Made by a program: the position numbers and the translations under genes. Shown here one piece after another: positions 21,899 to 33,250 of a stretch of DNA of 64,000 bases (position 1 is the stretch's first letter; each line of letters starts with the position of its first letter). The DNA comes from Amphibalanus amphitrite (Eukaryota; Arthropoda; Thecostraca; Balanomorpha; Balanidae), in the NCBI RefSeq assembly GCF_019059575.1, contig NW_024881671.1, positions 62,001-126,000 on the forward strand, in the 5' to 3' direction. The notes under the pieces were generated by a model, which was given only the letters and a program-made list of their open reading frames with translations, was not told the DNA's origin and did no database searches.

Positions 21899-24800
21899 CT
21901 ACGAGCCGTCGTCGTCGGACGAGTCTGTGTGCTGCTGCTGGGCGGCGGTGGTCAGCGGGTAGACCAGCAGCTGGTTGGAGCCCTCCCTGAGCCGCCACCA
22001 GCGGCCCAGCCGGTGCTCCTGGCCGCAGCCGGCCACCAGCCGATCCCCGGAGCCGCTGAACGTCAGCGAGTTGACGAAGCCGGCGGCCGGCAGCGCCATC
22101 AGCGCCGTCAGCGCCGTGAAGCCGGCCGCGCACCGCCACAGCCGCACGTGGCCATCCCACGAGCCTGAGGCCACCAGGTCAGAGTTGGTGAGCGCCGAGA
22201 CGGCCGACACCCAGCGCGGCAGCCGGCTCTGCGGGTCCACACCGTGCGCCCGCGGCACGCAGCACAGCGGCTTCTTCTTGCTCACTCCCCACAGGCACAC
22301 CATGCTGAAACGGAACGGAGTTAAATGAAAGGCCGCTGTTGCAAGCAGTGTATGATGACACAAGAACGCTGTCGAAAAGAAAACTTATATATATGCCCCT
22401 CAGAGTATAAGGGATGATAAAAACACGAGCTAAAATGTCAAAGGGACGACAAATCATTTGTGTTCTGGTTGTCTCGTTCTTACCCGTCCTGTCCGCCGGT
22501 GACCCAGTGCTCCTCGTTGATGAGCCGGATGCAGTCGATGCTGTCGCGGTGGCCGGTGAACACCAGCTGCGACTCCTCGACCAGCTTCCAGACGCGGCAC
22601 GATGTGTCACGGCCGCCGCAGCTCACCGCCCGCTCCCGGCTCAGCGCGTCCAGGCCCGTGATGGCGTCCTGGTGACCGAACCTGACGGCACAACGGCAGA
22701 TACGTGAACGTTCGGACATAGGGGGCGTTCCACGACAAATCGACAAATAAAAGATTAAATTTGCACCCTCATATTTTATTTTTCGTTGAAAACTGGTGTA
22801 AGGGGTTGTGATGGGTGGGGAAGCCAGCTGTGGCAAGGATTTTTTTCTTCGAACAACGGTTTCCGAGATATAGCCTCGGGCAATTCCAGCAGGTCGCGCT
22901 GCAGCCCTATGTTTGGCGGCCTATAACTCAGAAACTATTGGTTTTCTACGATAAAAACTTTATATGGTTCAACTCACAATCAGCCAACAAACATTTTGGC
23001 TATCTCGGATTTTCAATTTTTAAAATTTTGATCACGTGACCTTTTGACCTATTTTTCGAAGAGTGACCTTGATATTTTCCCCACTGAAAGTTGCAATTTT
23101 GTCTGATGACGATTAAAGCCTTATCAACTGTCATTCATATGCGAAAATAAAAAAGTGGATATCGCCCTGCGTTGACCTCAGGTTAGGTCATTTTTATGAC
23201 CTGTCCATTATTACGAGCGGGAGCGACAGCGAGATCTCGAGAATAAAGCAAAATAGCGACAAGCGGTAAACGGTGCAGGGTACAAATGGATAAGGTCTAT
23301 AATTTTTACTGAGGTCATTTTCAGGTCAGGTCAAAGATGACGTCACAGGAGCAAAAAGGAAGTCAAAATTGCGGCACTACATATATATGAAGTTTTTCTA
23401 GAATAACTTTCAAGGTATCCCAGCTAGGAACAAACTAATAGCACCATCGTGATCCTCTCGTCGATCCGCATCGAAATATATGTATGTTGACCTCGAAAGG
23501 TCGAAAGGTCAAAAGTTGACCTTAGGTCACGTGACGAGCGGGAGCGACAGCCAGATCTCGAGAATAAAGCAAGAAAGCGAGGAGCGGTAAACGGTGCAGG
23601 GTACACACGGATAAGGTCTATAATTTTTAATGAGGTCATTTTCAGGTCAGGTCAAAGATGACGTCACAGGAGCAAAAAGGAAGTCAAAATTGCGGCACTA
23701 CATATATGAAGTTTTTCTCGAATAACTTCCAAGGTATCCCAGCTAGGAACAAACTAATAGCACCATCGTGATCCTGTCGTCAATCCGCATCGAAACATAT
23801 GTAATTGTATGTTGACCTCGAAAGGTCGAAAGGTCAAAAGTTGACCTTAGGTCACGTGACCTAAGGTCAACTTTTGACCTTTCGACCTTTCGAGGTCAAC
23901 ATACATATGTTTCGATGCGGATCGACGAGAGGATCACGATGGTGATATTAGTTTGTTCCTAGCTAGGATACCTTGAAAGTTATTCGAGAAAAACTTCATA
24001 TATATGTAGTGCCGCAATTTTGACTTCCTTTTTGCTCCTGTGACGTCATCTTTGACCTGACCTGAAAATGACCTCAGTAAAAATTATAGACCTTATCCAT
24101 TTGTACCCTACACCGTTTACCGCTTGTCGCTATCTTGCTTTATTCTCGAGATCTCGCTGTCGCTCCCGCTCGTAATAATGGACAGGTCATAAAAATGACC
24201 TGACCTGAGAACAACGCAGGGCGATATCCACTTTTTTATTTTCGCAAATGAATGACAATTAATAAGGCTTTAATCGTCATCAGACAAAATTGCAACTTTC
24301 AGTGGGGAAAATATCAAGGTCACTCTTCGAAAAATAGGTCAAAAGGTCACGTAATCAAAATTTTCAAAAATTGAAAATCCGAGATAGCCAAAATGTTTGT
24401 TGGTTGATTGTGAGTTGAACCATATAAAGTTTTTATCGTAGAAAACCAATAGTTTTTGAGTTATAGGCCGCCAAACATAGGGCTGCAGCGCGACATCCAG
24501 GAATTGCCGGAGGCTATATCTCGGAAACCGTTGTTCGAAGAAAAAAAATCCTTGCCACAGCTGGCTTCCCCGCCCATCACAACCCATTAGACCAATTTTA
24601 AGCAAAAAATAAAATATGAGGGTGCAGGGCACTTGTCGATTTGTCGTGGAACGCCCCATAGGTAGGTACACCGTGCAACGCTAATATTCTGACACTGAAG
24701 AAGTCCATAAAGCGGCTTCAAAAGGTAAACGTGAGATATGAAAAATGACTTGAGCCTTCACACAGTTCAGTTCAACGATTCCAATGAACGACTTATAGAT

Positions 24801-27800
24801 ACTAGTAAAATGATAGTAGATACTAGTAGATACTAGAGCTTATAGATACTAGTAGAATCCACATTGATAAGATGAAGAGAAATATCAACTCATTCAAGCA
24901 AAACAAGGACATTCCTACAATCATCTTTCATTACCCGTATGCAATCCCGTGCGATGTATGCGCCACTCACAGAGACTCGATGTAGGAGCGGTCGTGCACG
25001 CTCCAGACTTTGACCATGCGGTCGGCGGCGGCGCTGAACAGCTGGTGGGTGCCCCGCTGGAAGGCCAGGCCCGTCACGGCGCCCCGGTGGCCGCGGAAGA
25101 CGTGTAGCCGGGTCAGACTGGCCGGGTCCCACAGCTGAATCAGGTGACTCAGGTCACCGCTAACCTGTAACGCGAGAGGTGCCCATTCAGGCTAAGTCGC
25201 AAGAGATACAGAAAAAAACGGCCTTTTTGAATTCGAGATATATATTTATATGTCCTTTTGAAAAACACACAGTATATCTGAGTCCCATTGCTAATTGCTC
25301 TCCGGTTATGCTGATGGGACGAAATGTGACATGATCACTGATCAGCCCTCATGGTGGGACGGCGTGAACACTTACCAGGTATTTATTGTCTGTGGAGATG
25401 GCCATACAGAGGATGTGGGTGGTGTGGCCAATGTGGGTGTTCTCTGTGCCCTTTCGGCCGCCAGGCACCACCTGTAATCGTTTGTACGTCTCCATACACC
25501 CTGTAGATAAAAGGAGAGGGAATCAAATAACAATCCCGATATTTTCAACAAATACACATAAGATATTGTTAAATGTCATAAAATAGTGCTCCGATGTCAA
25601 TTCTTTAAAAAGTACATAAAACAATACAAAATGCAAATAAGGGTTTACAGTAATCCGAGCCCCACATCATTTATTCGTGTCTAGGCTACAGCTTACACAG
25701 TCCCGACTTACATTTGATGAGTGAGCAGTCCTTGGACCCGGTGTAGAGGAACTTGTCGTCGGGAGCGAGCACTGCGCAGGTGACGGGCAGCTGCAGCTGC
25801 CGGCAGCGGAGCCGGCGCACCAGCTCGGCGGCCGGCTGGACGCAGCTGTCGGCCAGCGGCCGCTGCAGCCGGCCGGCGCGCTCCAGCACCTCGTCTCTCA
25901 GCCGGTCGGCCACCGAGCGGCCGGCGCGGTCCACCTCCTCGGCCTCCTCCCGACCGGCCTCTGCGGCACCCGGGGGGAGGGTGCGGGGTCAGCAGCAGGT
26001 AGTTACTGACCAAAGGACAGCCCCGTCTCTGCGGTACCCAGAGAGCGGGTGTAGCGGTCAGCAGCAGGTAGTTACTGACCAAAGGAAAGCCCCGTCTCTG
26101 CAGTACCGAGGGAGAGCGGGTATAGCGGTCAGCAGACAATCACTTAACGAAATTCCATATGCCTCTGCGGCGCAGAACCAGCGGGTGCGGGGTCAGCCCG
26201 CCTCTGCGGCACCGAGAGACTGGATATAGGGGTTAGCGGCAGTCAGCCACTGATTTATCAGCGTGCTTCATTTGGGACCGAGGGCTGGTAGTAAATGTAT
26301 CACTTCATCATCGTGCATGATTTCATTACAAGCACACACGCTGATCAAATTTGTTGTAGTGAGACCATTTCTCAGACCGCACATTGAGCTCACCCTGTCG
26401 TTTGATCTCCTCCAGGTAGAGTTTGGCCAGCCGGAGCCGTTTCTCCTGCGCGGTCTCCAGCTCGGTCTCGGAGAGATCCGGCTCGTCGGCCGGCGCCGGC
26501 TCATCCTCGAACTCGTCACTGTCGATCTCCTCATCGTCTTCGTCGGCCGGGCGCGCGCGCTTCGCTGCCGGAACCTCCGCTGCCGCCGTCCGGACCCGCT
26601 GCACAAACAGCGCGCACGGTTAGCATCTGAGAGCGGTATCTTTCCTGCAACGCAGAGAAGCTATTAAGGTAGTAGCTGAGACTATAGTGGCTAGGAATCT
26701 ACCTGGAATTACCTGGAATTATCCCTTTAATTGGAATTGGTTAAAACCTGACAATTGTGAATTGTGATCACATAAAAATACTGCATATTGAACTTTGAAT
26801 TCGCCTGTTAGTGGGTATGTCTTTTGGCGATTTTCAATACAAATCTAATTAAATTTGATTGGTAATTAACCAGGGCTGCGGAGTCGGAGTCGGAGTCGGT
26901 CGGAGTCGACAGTTTTGACCGGAGTCGGAGTCGGAGTCGGAGTCGATTTTAGAAATCCGAGCCGGAGTCGGAGTCGGAGTCACCGAAAATCTGTCGACTC
27001 CGCAGCCCTGCTAGTTCTGCGGAGTCGGAGTCGGGAGTTGGAGTCGGTCGGAGTCGACAATTCTGCCCGGAGTCGGAGTCGGAGCTGGTTTTTGAAAGCC
27101 GGAGTCGGAGTCGGAGTCGGAGTCGCCGAAAATCCATCGACTCCGCAGCCCTGTAATTAACTACTGCATTACAATTACACATTAAAAAAGCTTATTCTTT
27201 TATAAAACGACGAAAATGGACTGAAGGTTACGAGCATCAACCTCTTCATTTTCATCAACTTAAATAAGGGGGAGGAAATTATTCTTTTAGCTTGTTAGTA
27301 CCGGCAGCTGCAGGCCGGAGCCGCCCGACCACCGAACGGGTCATGTGGCGGCCGGTCGACCAGGTGGCGCCTGGGGCTAGGCCGGCCGGCACTGAGCTGA
27401 CCCATAGTAAGCAGCCCGGTGATTGGTTGTTGGGCTCTGGCCCTCGGGGCGCCGGCGAGGTGACCTCGGGTCAGCGTACGGTGATTGCGCTCAGTTCGGT
27501 CCAGAGGCTCGGCGGGTCAACTGCGTACGCGTTGGTGTGCGGTGTGCTGCTTGAGGTGTGGTGGTGAAGCACAATATATCAAGTGAAACTATCTGAACTG
27601 TGTGGCATGGAGCTGGACCAAGGGACAAAGGAACACGACATTAAACAGAAGCGAGCCATCTCAGCGTGCGAGTAGCCGATCATTTCCTTTCATCCGGGAC
27701 TCATAACACGGCCTCTTCCGGGGTGTGTGAGAGAGGCAGCCACAGTGCCTCGGGTGCGGGGTCTCCACTCAGACAGGGGTGCGACCAGTCGGCTCCGGCT

Positions 27801-28253
27801 AACCTCGCCATCGAGGCGCCGGAGTACCGGTTGATCTGTCCCGTCTCGCCATCGAGAGGCTGGAATCGGGCAGCGACTGGCGCCTTCCTCACCATCCTAA
27901 TCCACCCATCGCTCTCCTACAGTCCTTGTCTATCATCCTGCTAAATAAGTGTCGTTGGCATGTGAAATACCAGAGGACACGTAGCGACACTGCTAATACC
28001 TAAAATATTTCATGATTGCCTCAAATATCACAGGCAAAGTTAGGAACAAGTTCATGATTGGCAACAACACGGAACTTAATCGTTTTTTTAAGAGGAAATT
28101 GTACAGGAACCAAGATAAAAAAGGCCAAACATACAACCTGAAAAATGAATTATAAATTATCGATATATTTACCTTTGAAATAACCTTCTTTTTGTCTTTC
28201 TTTGACTTGGTTTTGCCTTTTGAAGTGGTTTTCTTCCTTATGAAGAATGGCAT
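21899..28253 (-). CDS. RRP9: RRP9 / U3-55K, WD40 protein of the U3 snoRNP (7 coding exons, complete)
   Basis: Coding exons in transcript order are 28173-28253, 26394-26598, 25712-25960, 25376-25500, 24971-25164, 22484-22681 and 21899-22304. All junctions are GT/AG and phases close to 485 aa plus a TAG stop. Exon 1 starts MPFFIRKK and is lysine-rich. Exon 2 is acidic (DEDDEEIDSDEFED) and carries ETAQEKRLRLAKLYLEEI, an RRP9 hallmark. WD40 repeats follow, with blades ending SLIKW, LIQLWD, VKVWS, CRVWK, VCLWG and VRLWR. Family signatures include ESLFGHQDAITGLDALSRE, SIDCIRLINEEH, SKKKPL and the C-terminal GQEHRLGRWWR. Known role of the family: nucleolar U3 box C/D snoRNP component needed for early 18S pre-rRNA cleavages. 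Length matches the usual near-475-aa family size. A TTTTTCCAG acceptor three bases before the ATG suggests a further 5' UTR exon. Intron 5 holds a large foldback, intron 2 a tandem repeat and intron 1 a hAT MITE. Identity is strong; splice sites are inferred from homology and phase. Confidence 0.95.
22722..24657. mobile_element. 1.9-kb foldback element in RRP9 intron 5
   Basis: GGGGCGTTCCACGACAAATC at the left and GATTTGTCGTGGAACGCCCC at the right are inverted, with ATAG on both sides (22718-22721 and 24658-24661). The whole element is a giant imperfect palindrome centred near 23860 on GGTCACGTGACC. The left arm has an extra tandem copy of about 320 bp (about 23214-23535 and 23536-23858). Arm interiors resemble family C (GAGATCTCGAGAA, AGCGACAAGCGGTAAA, GGTCATTTTCAGGTCAGGTC). 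It lies wholly inside the intron. Confidence 0.88.
25960..26240. repeat. Tandem repeat in RRP9 intron 2 containing splice-acceptor copies
   Basis: Units of about 70 bp with GGTCAGCAGCAGGTAGTTAC and CCCCGTCTCTGCGGTACC repeat upstream (transcript sense) of the exon-3 acceptor. On the minus strand the CCGCAG/AG acceptor sequence of the true site (25961-25962) recurs near 26030, 26099, 26166 and 26205. Confidence 0.75.
26871..27153. mobile_element. 283-bp hAT MITE of GGAGTC repeats in RRP9 intron 1
   Basis: It is flanked by TAATTAAC (26863-26870 and 27154-27161). Ends are CAGGGCTGCGGAGTC and GACTCCGCAGCCCTG. The interior is two half-copies of GGAGTCGGAGTCGG arrays, each closing with TCGACTCCGCAGCCCTG. 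Confidence 0.92.
27290..28000. other. GC-rich segment in RRP9 intron 1, possible retroelement remnant
   Basis: TTGTTAGTACCGGCAGCTGC near 27293 and CTGCTAATACC near 27989 loosely bracket a GC-rich block. I found no coding domain, primer-binding site or clear target duplication, so a solo LTR is only a guess. Confidence 0.2.
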
Positions 28254-28556
28254 GACTGGAAAAAGCAGTCACAAATTATCAGTGTGGCATGACAATGGGA
28301 TGCACTACGTCCGAGTCAGTGAAACTGTGGTAAAATCTGTCATTTTTTAGCATTCTGTTATCAGTTATCTTTATCAAAAATGTGCCAAAAATGCATAACG
28401 ACCTGCTAAAAAAGAGTATGCATTTGATATCGTACCCAATTATAGCAGATTTGGGTCCGGCTCCATGTTAAATGATTTGCACATTAATTGAAGCAAATGC
28501 GCATCAAAAGCCTGGCAGATTCACAATTAGAATAGTGCTGTGAGTAATTCTGCCAT
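28254..28556 (-). promoter_or_regulatory. Presumed 5' flank or 5' UTR intron of RRP9
   Basis: TGCTTTTTCCAG directly before the RRP9 ATG (28253) fits a 3' splice site, so the first non-coding exon and promoter probably lie upstream. No motif pins down the start site. Confidence 0.35.
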
Positions 28557-28648
28557 GCAAAGGCAAATACTACTATGTTGGCTCACCCAACCCCAGCTGA
28601 CCCAACATGTCACATGACCTGACCCAACATAGTAGTTTTTGCCTTTGC
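28557..28648. repeat. 92-bp foldback
   Basis: GCAAAGGCAAATACTACTAT at the left and ATAGTAGTTTTTGCCTTTGC at the right form 25-bp arms around a 42-bp loop containing CCCAACCCCAGCTGACCC. Confidence 0.85.
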
Positions 28649-30130
28649 ACAGCAGAATTTCAAAACTTCCTGTTTTACAGTAGACAAATCCTTGTAAAGG
28701 GAAATCGCCATTGGAAGATAAAGTCATTAAATTTTACTCCAAAGCCATCACATTCTGCACTATTATCTTTTCTTTTTTTGTTAAGAATAAGGCCAAAATA
28801 ATGTTTACACTAATTTTTGACAGAAAAATACATATAGATATGAACCATCAGTAGCGCCAGCCATCACTAAATACCAAACATAATCTGGTGCGGTTGGTTG
28901 ATGCAGGGGGCGTCAAAGTCTAGTAGGAAAATCTGGAAATCCCCGGCGTGACGTCACGTCGGGGATGACCGACGGCACCTTGCACTAAAAGATACGGCAG
29001 AACGGCTATTTTTGAAAAATGATTAAAAATACTTTTGTGCTGTTATGACACACAAAACGCTTATCAGCATGTTCCTCATCATGTGATAAAGGCATATCCG
29101 TGGTCGAAAATAGTCGAGACCCTCCCAATTTCCAACCATCGACCTGATAAGCAAAGGATGTAAGCATAATCCTTAAGGGCGAATTTCCGTTACATATCCG
29201 TACATATGCATCCTTATGGCAATCGGTAGTTTGGCGATTGGCGACGCGCGCGACATCTGTGCTGCGACTGTAGCGACGCCTGGTGGCTGCTTTTCTCCTG
29301 TATGTAGGTATTGGGGTTTTGCCAGATGTGGTTCCTACTGCTACACCACTATGTTGACCCAATACTAGAAAAGTTATTTTGCTAGTAAAAGGCAAGCAAA
29401 TTGAAAGTTGATTTATAAAATTGCTGATAAATGATCATGAGATAATAATAAAGAAATTTTGATTGAATTATTATTTAAATAATCAACCGTGAAACTATAT
29501 TCTGGTAGGTTTAGTAGAAATAAGTCCGTGCAACCTTGTATTTAGGGCCTTGGGTTGATGCACATGTAACGATGAATGAAGGTCATAGGGTTTGAGAGGT
29601 AGGTAAATAGCAATCAGCAATGCAGGCACATTTCATTTTAAGCAGATAATCTTACATGATAAATGGTTCCCAAAGATGGCCTTGGTCACAGTCTGTCATG
29701 TGATAGTAAGACACTGCCTGTTTGTGTTCCTAGAGCAGCTTGTACTTTGCTGGGTCTCAGCAATTTCCAGCAATCAGATTTGATGATGAAACATCCATTT
29801 TAGCATTTTAATACCTTTTGATGTGATATCTTTAGTTCTCCAGGCTAAAGTACATTTATTGACCAGCTTTTTCAAATGGGGATATTTCTCATTTGGGGAA
29901 TCTCTCACCTGGTAGAAGTTTGAATGAGAAGTTTGGTGGAGGATCGGTTTAGTACCTATGGGAGTTGAAACCAAATATGCCCATAATAGGGTATGATGGA
30001 CGATGGTGTCGCATGTACTTCATCCACACACTTACCAAAATAACAGGCTGCTAAAAATGGCAGATTTTACCACAGTTTCCCCTACTGGTGTGAGCTCAAT
30101 TAACATCACTATTACTTAGCCCCTAAGACT
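28649..30130. other. Intergenic sequence, no gene recognised
   Basis: No convincing protein domain, RNA or transposon end was seen. A CGTGACGTCACG palindrome occurs near 28950. A minus-strand frame at 29006-29395 has no recognisable motif. Confidence 0.4.
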
Positions 30131-30517
30131 GATGAGGACAATAGTGAACAAATCGTGTCCGGACAAAATTTCGTCTGACATTTTTTCGTCGGACAGTTTT
30201 TCGTCCGCAGATTTTCGTCCGACTTTTTTTCGTCTCGCATTTTTTCGTCTGTACATTTTTTCGTCTGTGCATTTTTTCGTCCGTACATTTTTTCGTCTGT
30301 ACATTTTTTCGTCCGGACATTTTTTCGTTCGTATATTTTTTCGTCTGTACATATTTTCGTCCGGACATTTTTTCGTTCAATAAATTTTACGTCTGTGCAC
30401 CCAAGGTTGAGTGAAAACATACTACAATGCTATTCAACTGTGAGGCAAATGACGTCATAATAATACTCGGGGCGAAGCAGTGCAGTGCCGAAGGCAATGC
30501 CTTAGGAGAGATTACAG

Positions 30518-30630
30518 GCAATGGTAAGTCAAATATTTTTAGGTTAAGTGGTTGTGTATCTGGCTTCAGGCCGAAGGCCTGAAGCCTGATGCATAACCAC
30601 TTAACCTAAAAATATTTGACTTACCATTGC
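30518..30630. repeat. Near-perfect 113-bp palindrome
   Basis: GCAATGGTAAGTCAAATATT to AAATATTTGACTTACCATTGC, with about 50-bp arms meeting at GGCTTCAGGCCGAAGGCCTGAAGCC. Confidence 0.92.
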
Positions 30631-30691
30631 TTGCAATCTATTCATGCAAGTAACTTCTTCCTTATCCCCCGGTAGGCAAACATCAATAGGT

Positions 30692-30733
30692 AAGGTTAGG
30701 TAAGGTTAGGTTAGGTTAGGTTAGGTTAGATTC
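30692..30733 (+). repeat. Interstitial (TTAGG)n telomere-type tract
   Basis: GGTTAGGTAAGGTTAGGTTA and further GGTTA units form about seven pentamers, matching the arthropod telomeric repeat TTAGG. Confidence 0.85.
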
Positions 30734-31049
30734 GGTTACGTTAAAATTGTAGACGAAAAAATGTCCGGACGAAAAAACGCACAAACGAAAAAATATACGA
30801 ACGAAAAAATGTCCGGACGAAAAAATGTACAGACAAAAAAATGTACAGACGAAAAAATGCACAGACGAAAAAATGTACAGACGAAAAAATGCGAGACGAA
30901 AAAAATCGGACGAAAATCTGCGGACGAAAAATTGTCCGACGAAAATCTGCTGGACGAAAAACCGTCATGGAATCGAACAAATTGACCATTGTCTTATCCT
31001 AGTCCACTAAACCTATAAATATACCTGTATGTTTTTTACACTGATACCT

Positions 31050-31240
31050 ATAGGGTGTTTATATCAAGTTTATCATAGGCGGCGCCCGGCGGAACGGGGA
31101 GGGCACTGCAGTGCCCTCCCTGCAGTGGGGCACCGTGCCCTGTTTGATTTTGGCATTTTAACATTCGCCCTATGGGCGTTGCATGGAAAGAATGGGACCA
31201 AAAGTCGGCAGTGCCCCCCCTTAATTGAAGGTGTTCCACT
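31050..31240. repeat. Dispersed repeat fragment, related to 43668-43805
   Basis: Both fragments share GCGGC/GCGGCAGAAC, GATTTTGGCATTTTA, the ATTCGCCCTA/ATTAGCCCTA block, GGCGTTGCA and AAAGAATGGGACCAAAA, followed by CAGTGCCC. Termini are not resolved. Confidence 0.7.
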
Positions 31241-31316
31241 ACTGAAGTTAACATAGCCTTGCTATGGGCCATAGCATAGGCAGCTAAAACATCAAACGTG
31301 TGCTACGACCTGAATT

Positions 31317-32041
31317 CAGTTGGGGAAACTACGAGGAGCCAAACAAAAATTGAATTAGCCAATCAGCTGCTGGAGTGGGCGGGGCGATGACCATATATGG
31401 TCATAAAATCAGACAACTTCATCTTTTCAATGAATTTTAGCATTCAAATGAAAAAATAAGGCATAAGAATGTTTTTTAACCACACAAGGCCTACACTCAC
31501 CCGGTGCATAATTAACTGGCGGCTCTAAATCGCAGAGTTACAACGCAAGGTCAAACCGTGATTGGCAAATATGGCGGATTGAAACAGACGCGCCAAAAAA
31601 TGTAAGCAGTACTGTGGTTTAAAAATGTCATTATTTTTATTATTTTGTTTATGGTTTTTCTAATTGTAGTTAAGTTATTATTTTAGAATTAAATATTTTT
31701 GTTTATTGTAATTAAATTTAAGCTTTTAACAATTTTCTTTCATAAAACCAATCCATTTATTGAATGGCCAGCTGATTGTGCCGCCCAGAACCTGCAGAAA
31801 AGCCGTTTTCCTATCGCCATTTTCGAGTCAATTCACCGAATTTAATCAAATCACACTAATTCCTAGTGAAAAATGGAAGCCTTTTCTCTCCAATAAGTGG
31901 ACGCGATACCGCAAGTACCGGCTTGTTATACCGTTTTTCACCCTTAGTGGTGGGGCTGCATTTATGTTCATATATGGTCATCAAAAGTCAATTTATTGAC
32001 CAATCCATTTTTTGACATTCACCTCGTAGTTTCCCCAACTG
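31317..32041. mobile_element. 725-bp MITE with CAGTTGGGGAAACTACGAGG ends
   Basis: Perfect 20-bp inverted ends CAGTTGGGGAAACTACGAGG, flanked by AATT (31313-31316 and 32042-32045). Interior contains GGCCATATATGGTCATAAAA-type palindromes and no coding domain. Confidence 0.85.
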
Positions 32042-32045
32042 AATT

Positions 32046-32454
32046 GGAGTCGTTTGGCAACAGCAACAGTGACCTGTCTCTGACTGAGCGATAACTGCTG
32101 GCACAGGCAGGAAGAAAGTACAATTAGGGCCTACGATAACTACACATCAAGGATAAATCACTTCTTACCTGTCGACTCGTAGAATAAATACAAGCAAATT
32201 AATTGATCTAATATATAAACGATCACTTCTGCAAATTTCCCCAATATCAATATCCTTGATCAATATCAACGATATCAACCAACGCGCGCACGCACGTGTA
32301 TCTTGATCCCTCACAATTGTCGCTTCTGCGCTAGATAGGCCTATATTGAGCAGTTACTTTGCTGCTATATTTTATAACAGCATTTTTGTCAAACAATATT
32401 CCACTGCCAATACAGCGGCCATTCTGAAATTTGAAAACCATGAACTGTAAATAT
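32046..32454. other. Intergenic sequence, nothing recognised
   Basis: AT-rich with GATATCAA repeats near 32250-32280; no gene evidence. Confidence 0.4.
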
Positions 32455-32462
32455 GCGAACTG

Positions 32463-33242
32463 CAGAGCTAGGCAAGTGCGTTCCTTTAGTGCGTTCCTGC
32501 GTTCTTCCGTACGTACGCACCGCCCTTTTTAGGAACGCAAGAACGCAGGAACGCAAAGTTTTTCAAAGGAACGCAAGTAAGAGGAACGCACCACCCGAAA
32601 TTTTGAAGCGTTCCTGCGTTCTTGCGGAACCACCCGAAAAATTATATTGCTGCCAATGACCTCTGTGTCAAATGTTTGAATCTCGAGTACGTGTGTTTGC
32701 CGGTAGATGCGCCAGTTGTCGGTCGAATCGAGGAAGGCTTGCTTAGATTTAGTGGTGATGTTTACTATTCGATTCGGTTTCAGGCATTAAATGTGTAAAA
32801 AAAATTTAGTGGTGATGTTTACTATTCGATTCAGTTTCAGGCATTAAATGTGTAAAGTAAATATGATAACTTTTACTAAGATACATCTTTTAACTTAACT
32901 ATTGTTTTTTTAAGCAGGTCGTATTTTTGTTGAAAACCCTACGGATGATATTGGTAAAACGTATTTCAGATATTCGATTCGGAAAAGAGATGTCGAGGAG
33001 TTGCTTTTTGGCCCCACGTCGCCATTCTGGGTATTCTGTGATCGATTCGCCCCGTGTTTGGTTGGGCCCGCGCCGCGTGGTTCGGCGGTATTTTTGAGGG
33101 AGGAACGCAGGAACGCAGGAACGCTAACGCACCGAACGAAAAAAAAAATGAGGAACGCTATTCCAGGAACGCACTAACCGCGGCCGGAGGAACGCAGGAA
33201 CGCTAACGCACTACCGAAAATCGAGGAACGCGCCCAGCTCTG
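32463..33242. mobile_element. 780-bp hAT MITE with GGAACGC arrays
   Basis: It is flanked by GCGAACTG (32455-32462 and 33243-33250). Ends are CAGAGCTAGGC and GCCCAGCTCTG. Subterminal arrays of GGAACGC (right) and GCGTTCC (left) are inverted. A tandem pair of about 56 bp (TTTAGTGGTGATGTTTACTA) lies at about 32750-32860. Confidence 0.92.
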
Positions 33243-33250
33243 GCGAACTG

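Larger units (their letters stand above)
30133..30990. mobile_element. Foldback element with inverted (CGAAAAAATGTACAGA)n arrays
   Basis: About 30156-30390 is an array of 15-17-bp units such as TTTTTTCGTCTGTACA and TTTTTTCGTCCGGACA; about 30752-30960 is the same array inverted. GACAATAGTGAACAAAT at the left and its near-inverse in ATTGACCATTGTC at the right may be the true ends. The centre holds a second hairpin and a TTAGG tract. Lys/Thr/Asp-rich frames across the arrays are artefacts. Confidence 0.8.

Noticed and set aside
27290..28000. Solo LTR in RRP9 intron 1
   Set aside because: Only weakly similar edges (TTAGTACC and CTAATACC) and no target duplication, primer site or polymerase remnant were found.
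29006..29395. 129-codon minus-strand frame as a small gene
   Set aside because: No domain, no splice partner and no compositional contrast with surrounding intergenic sequence.
30112..30420. Lysine/threonine-rich frames (DEKMYRRKN-type repeats)
   Set aside because: They are translations of the CGAAAAAATGTACAGA array, mirrored at 30.75-30.97 kb in the inverted arm.
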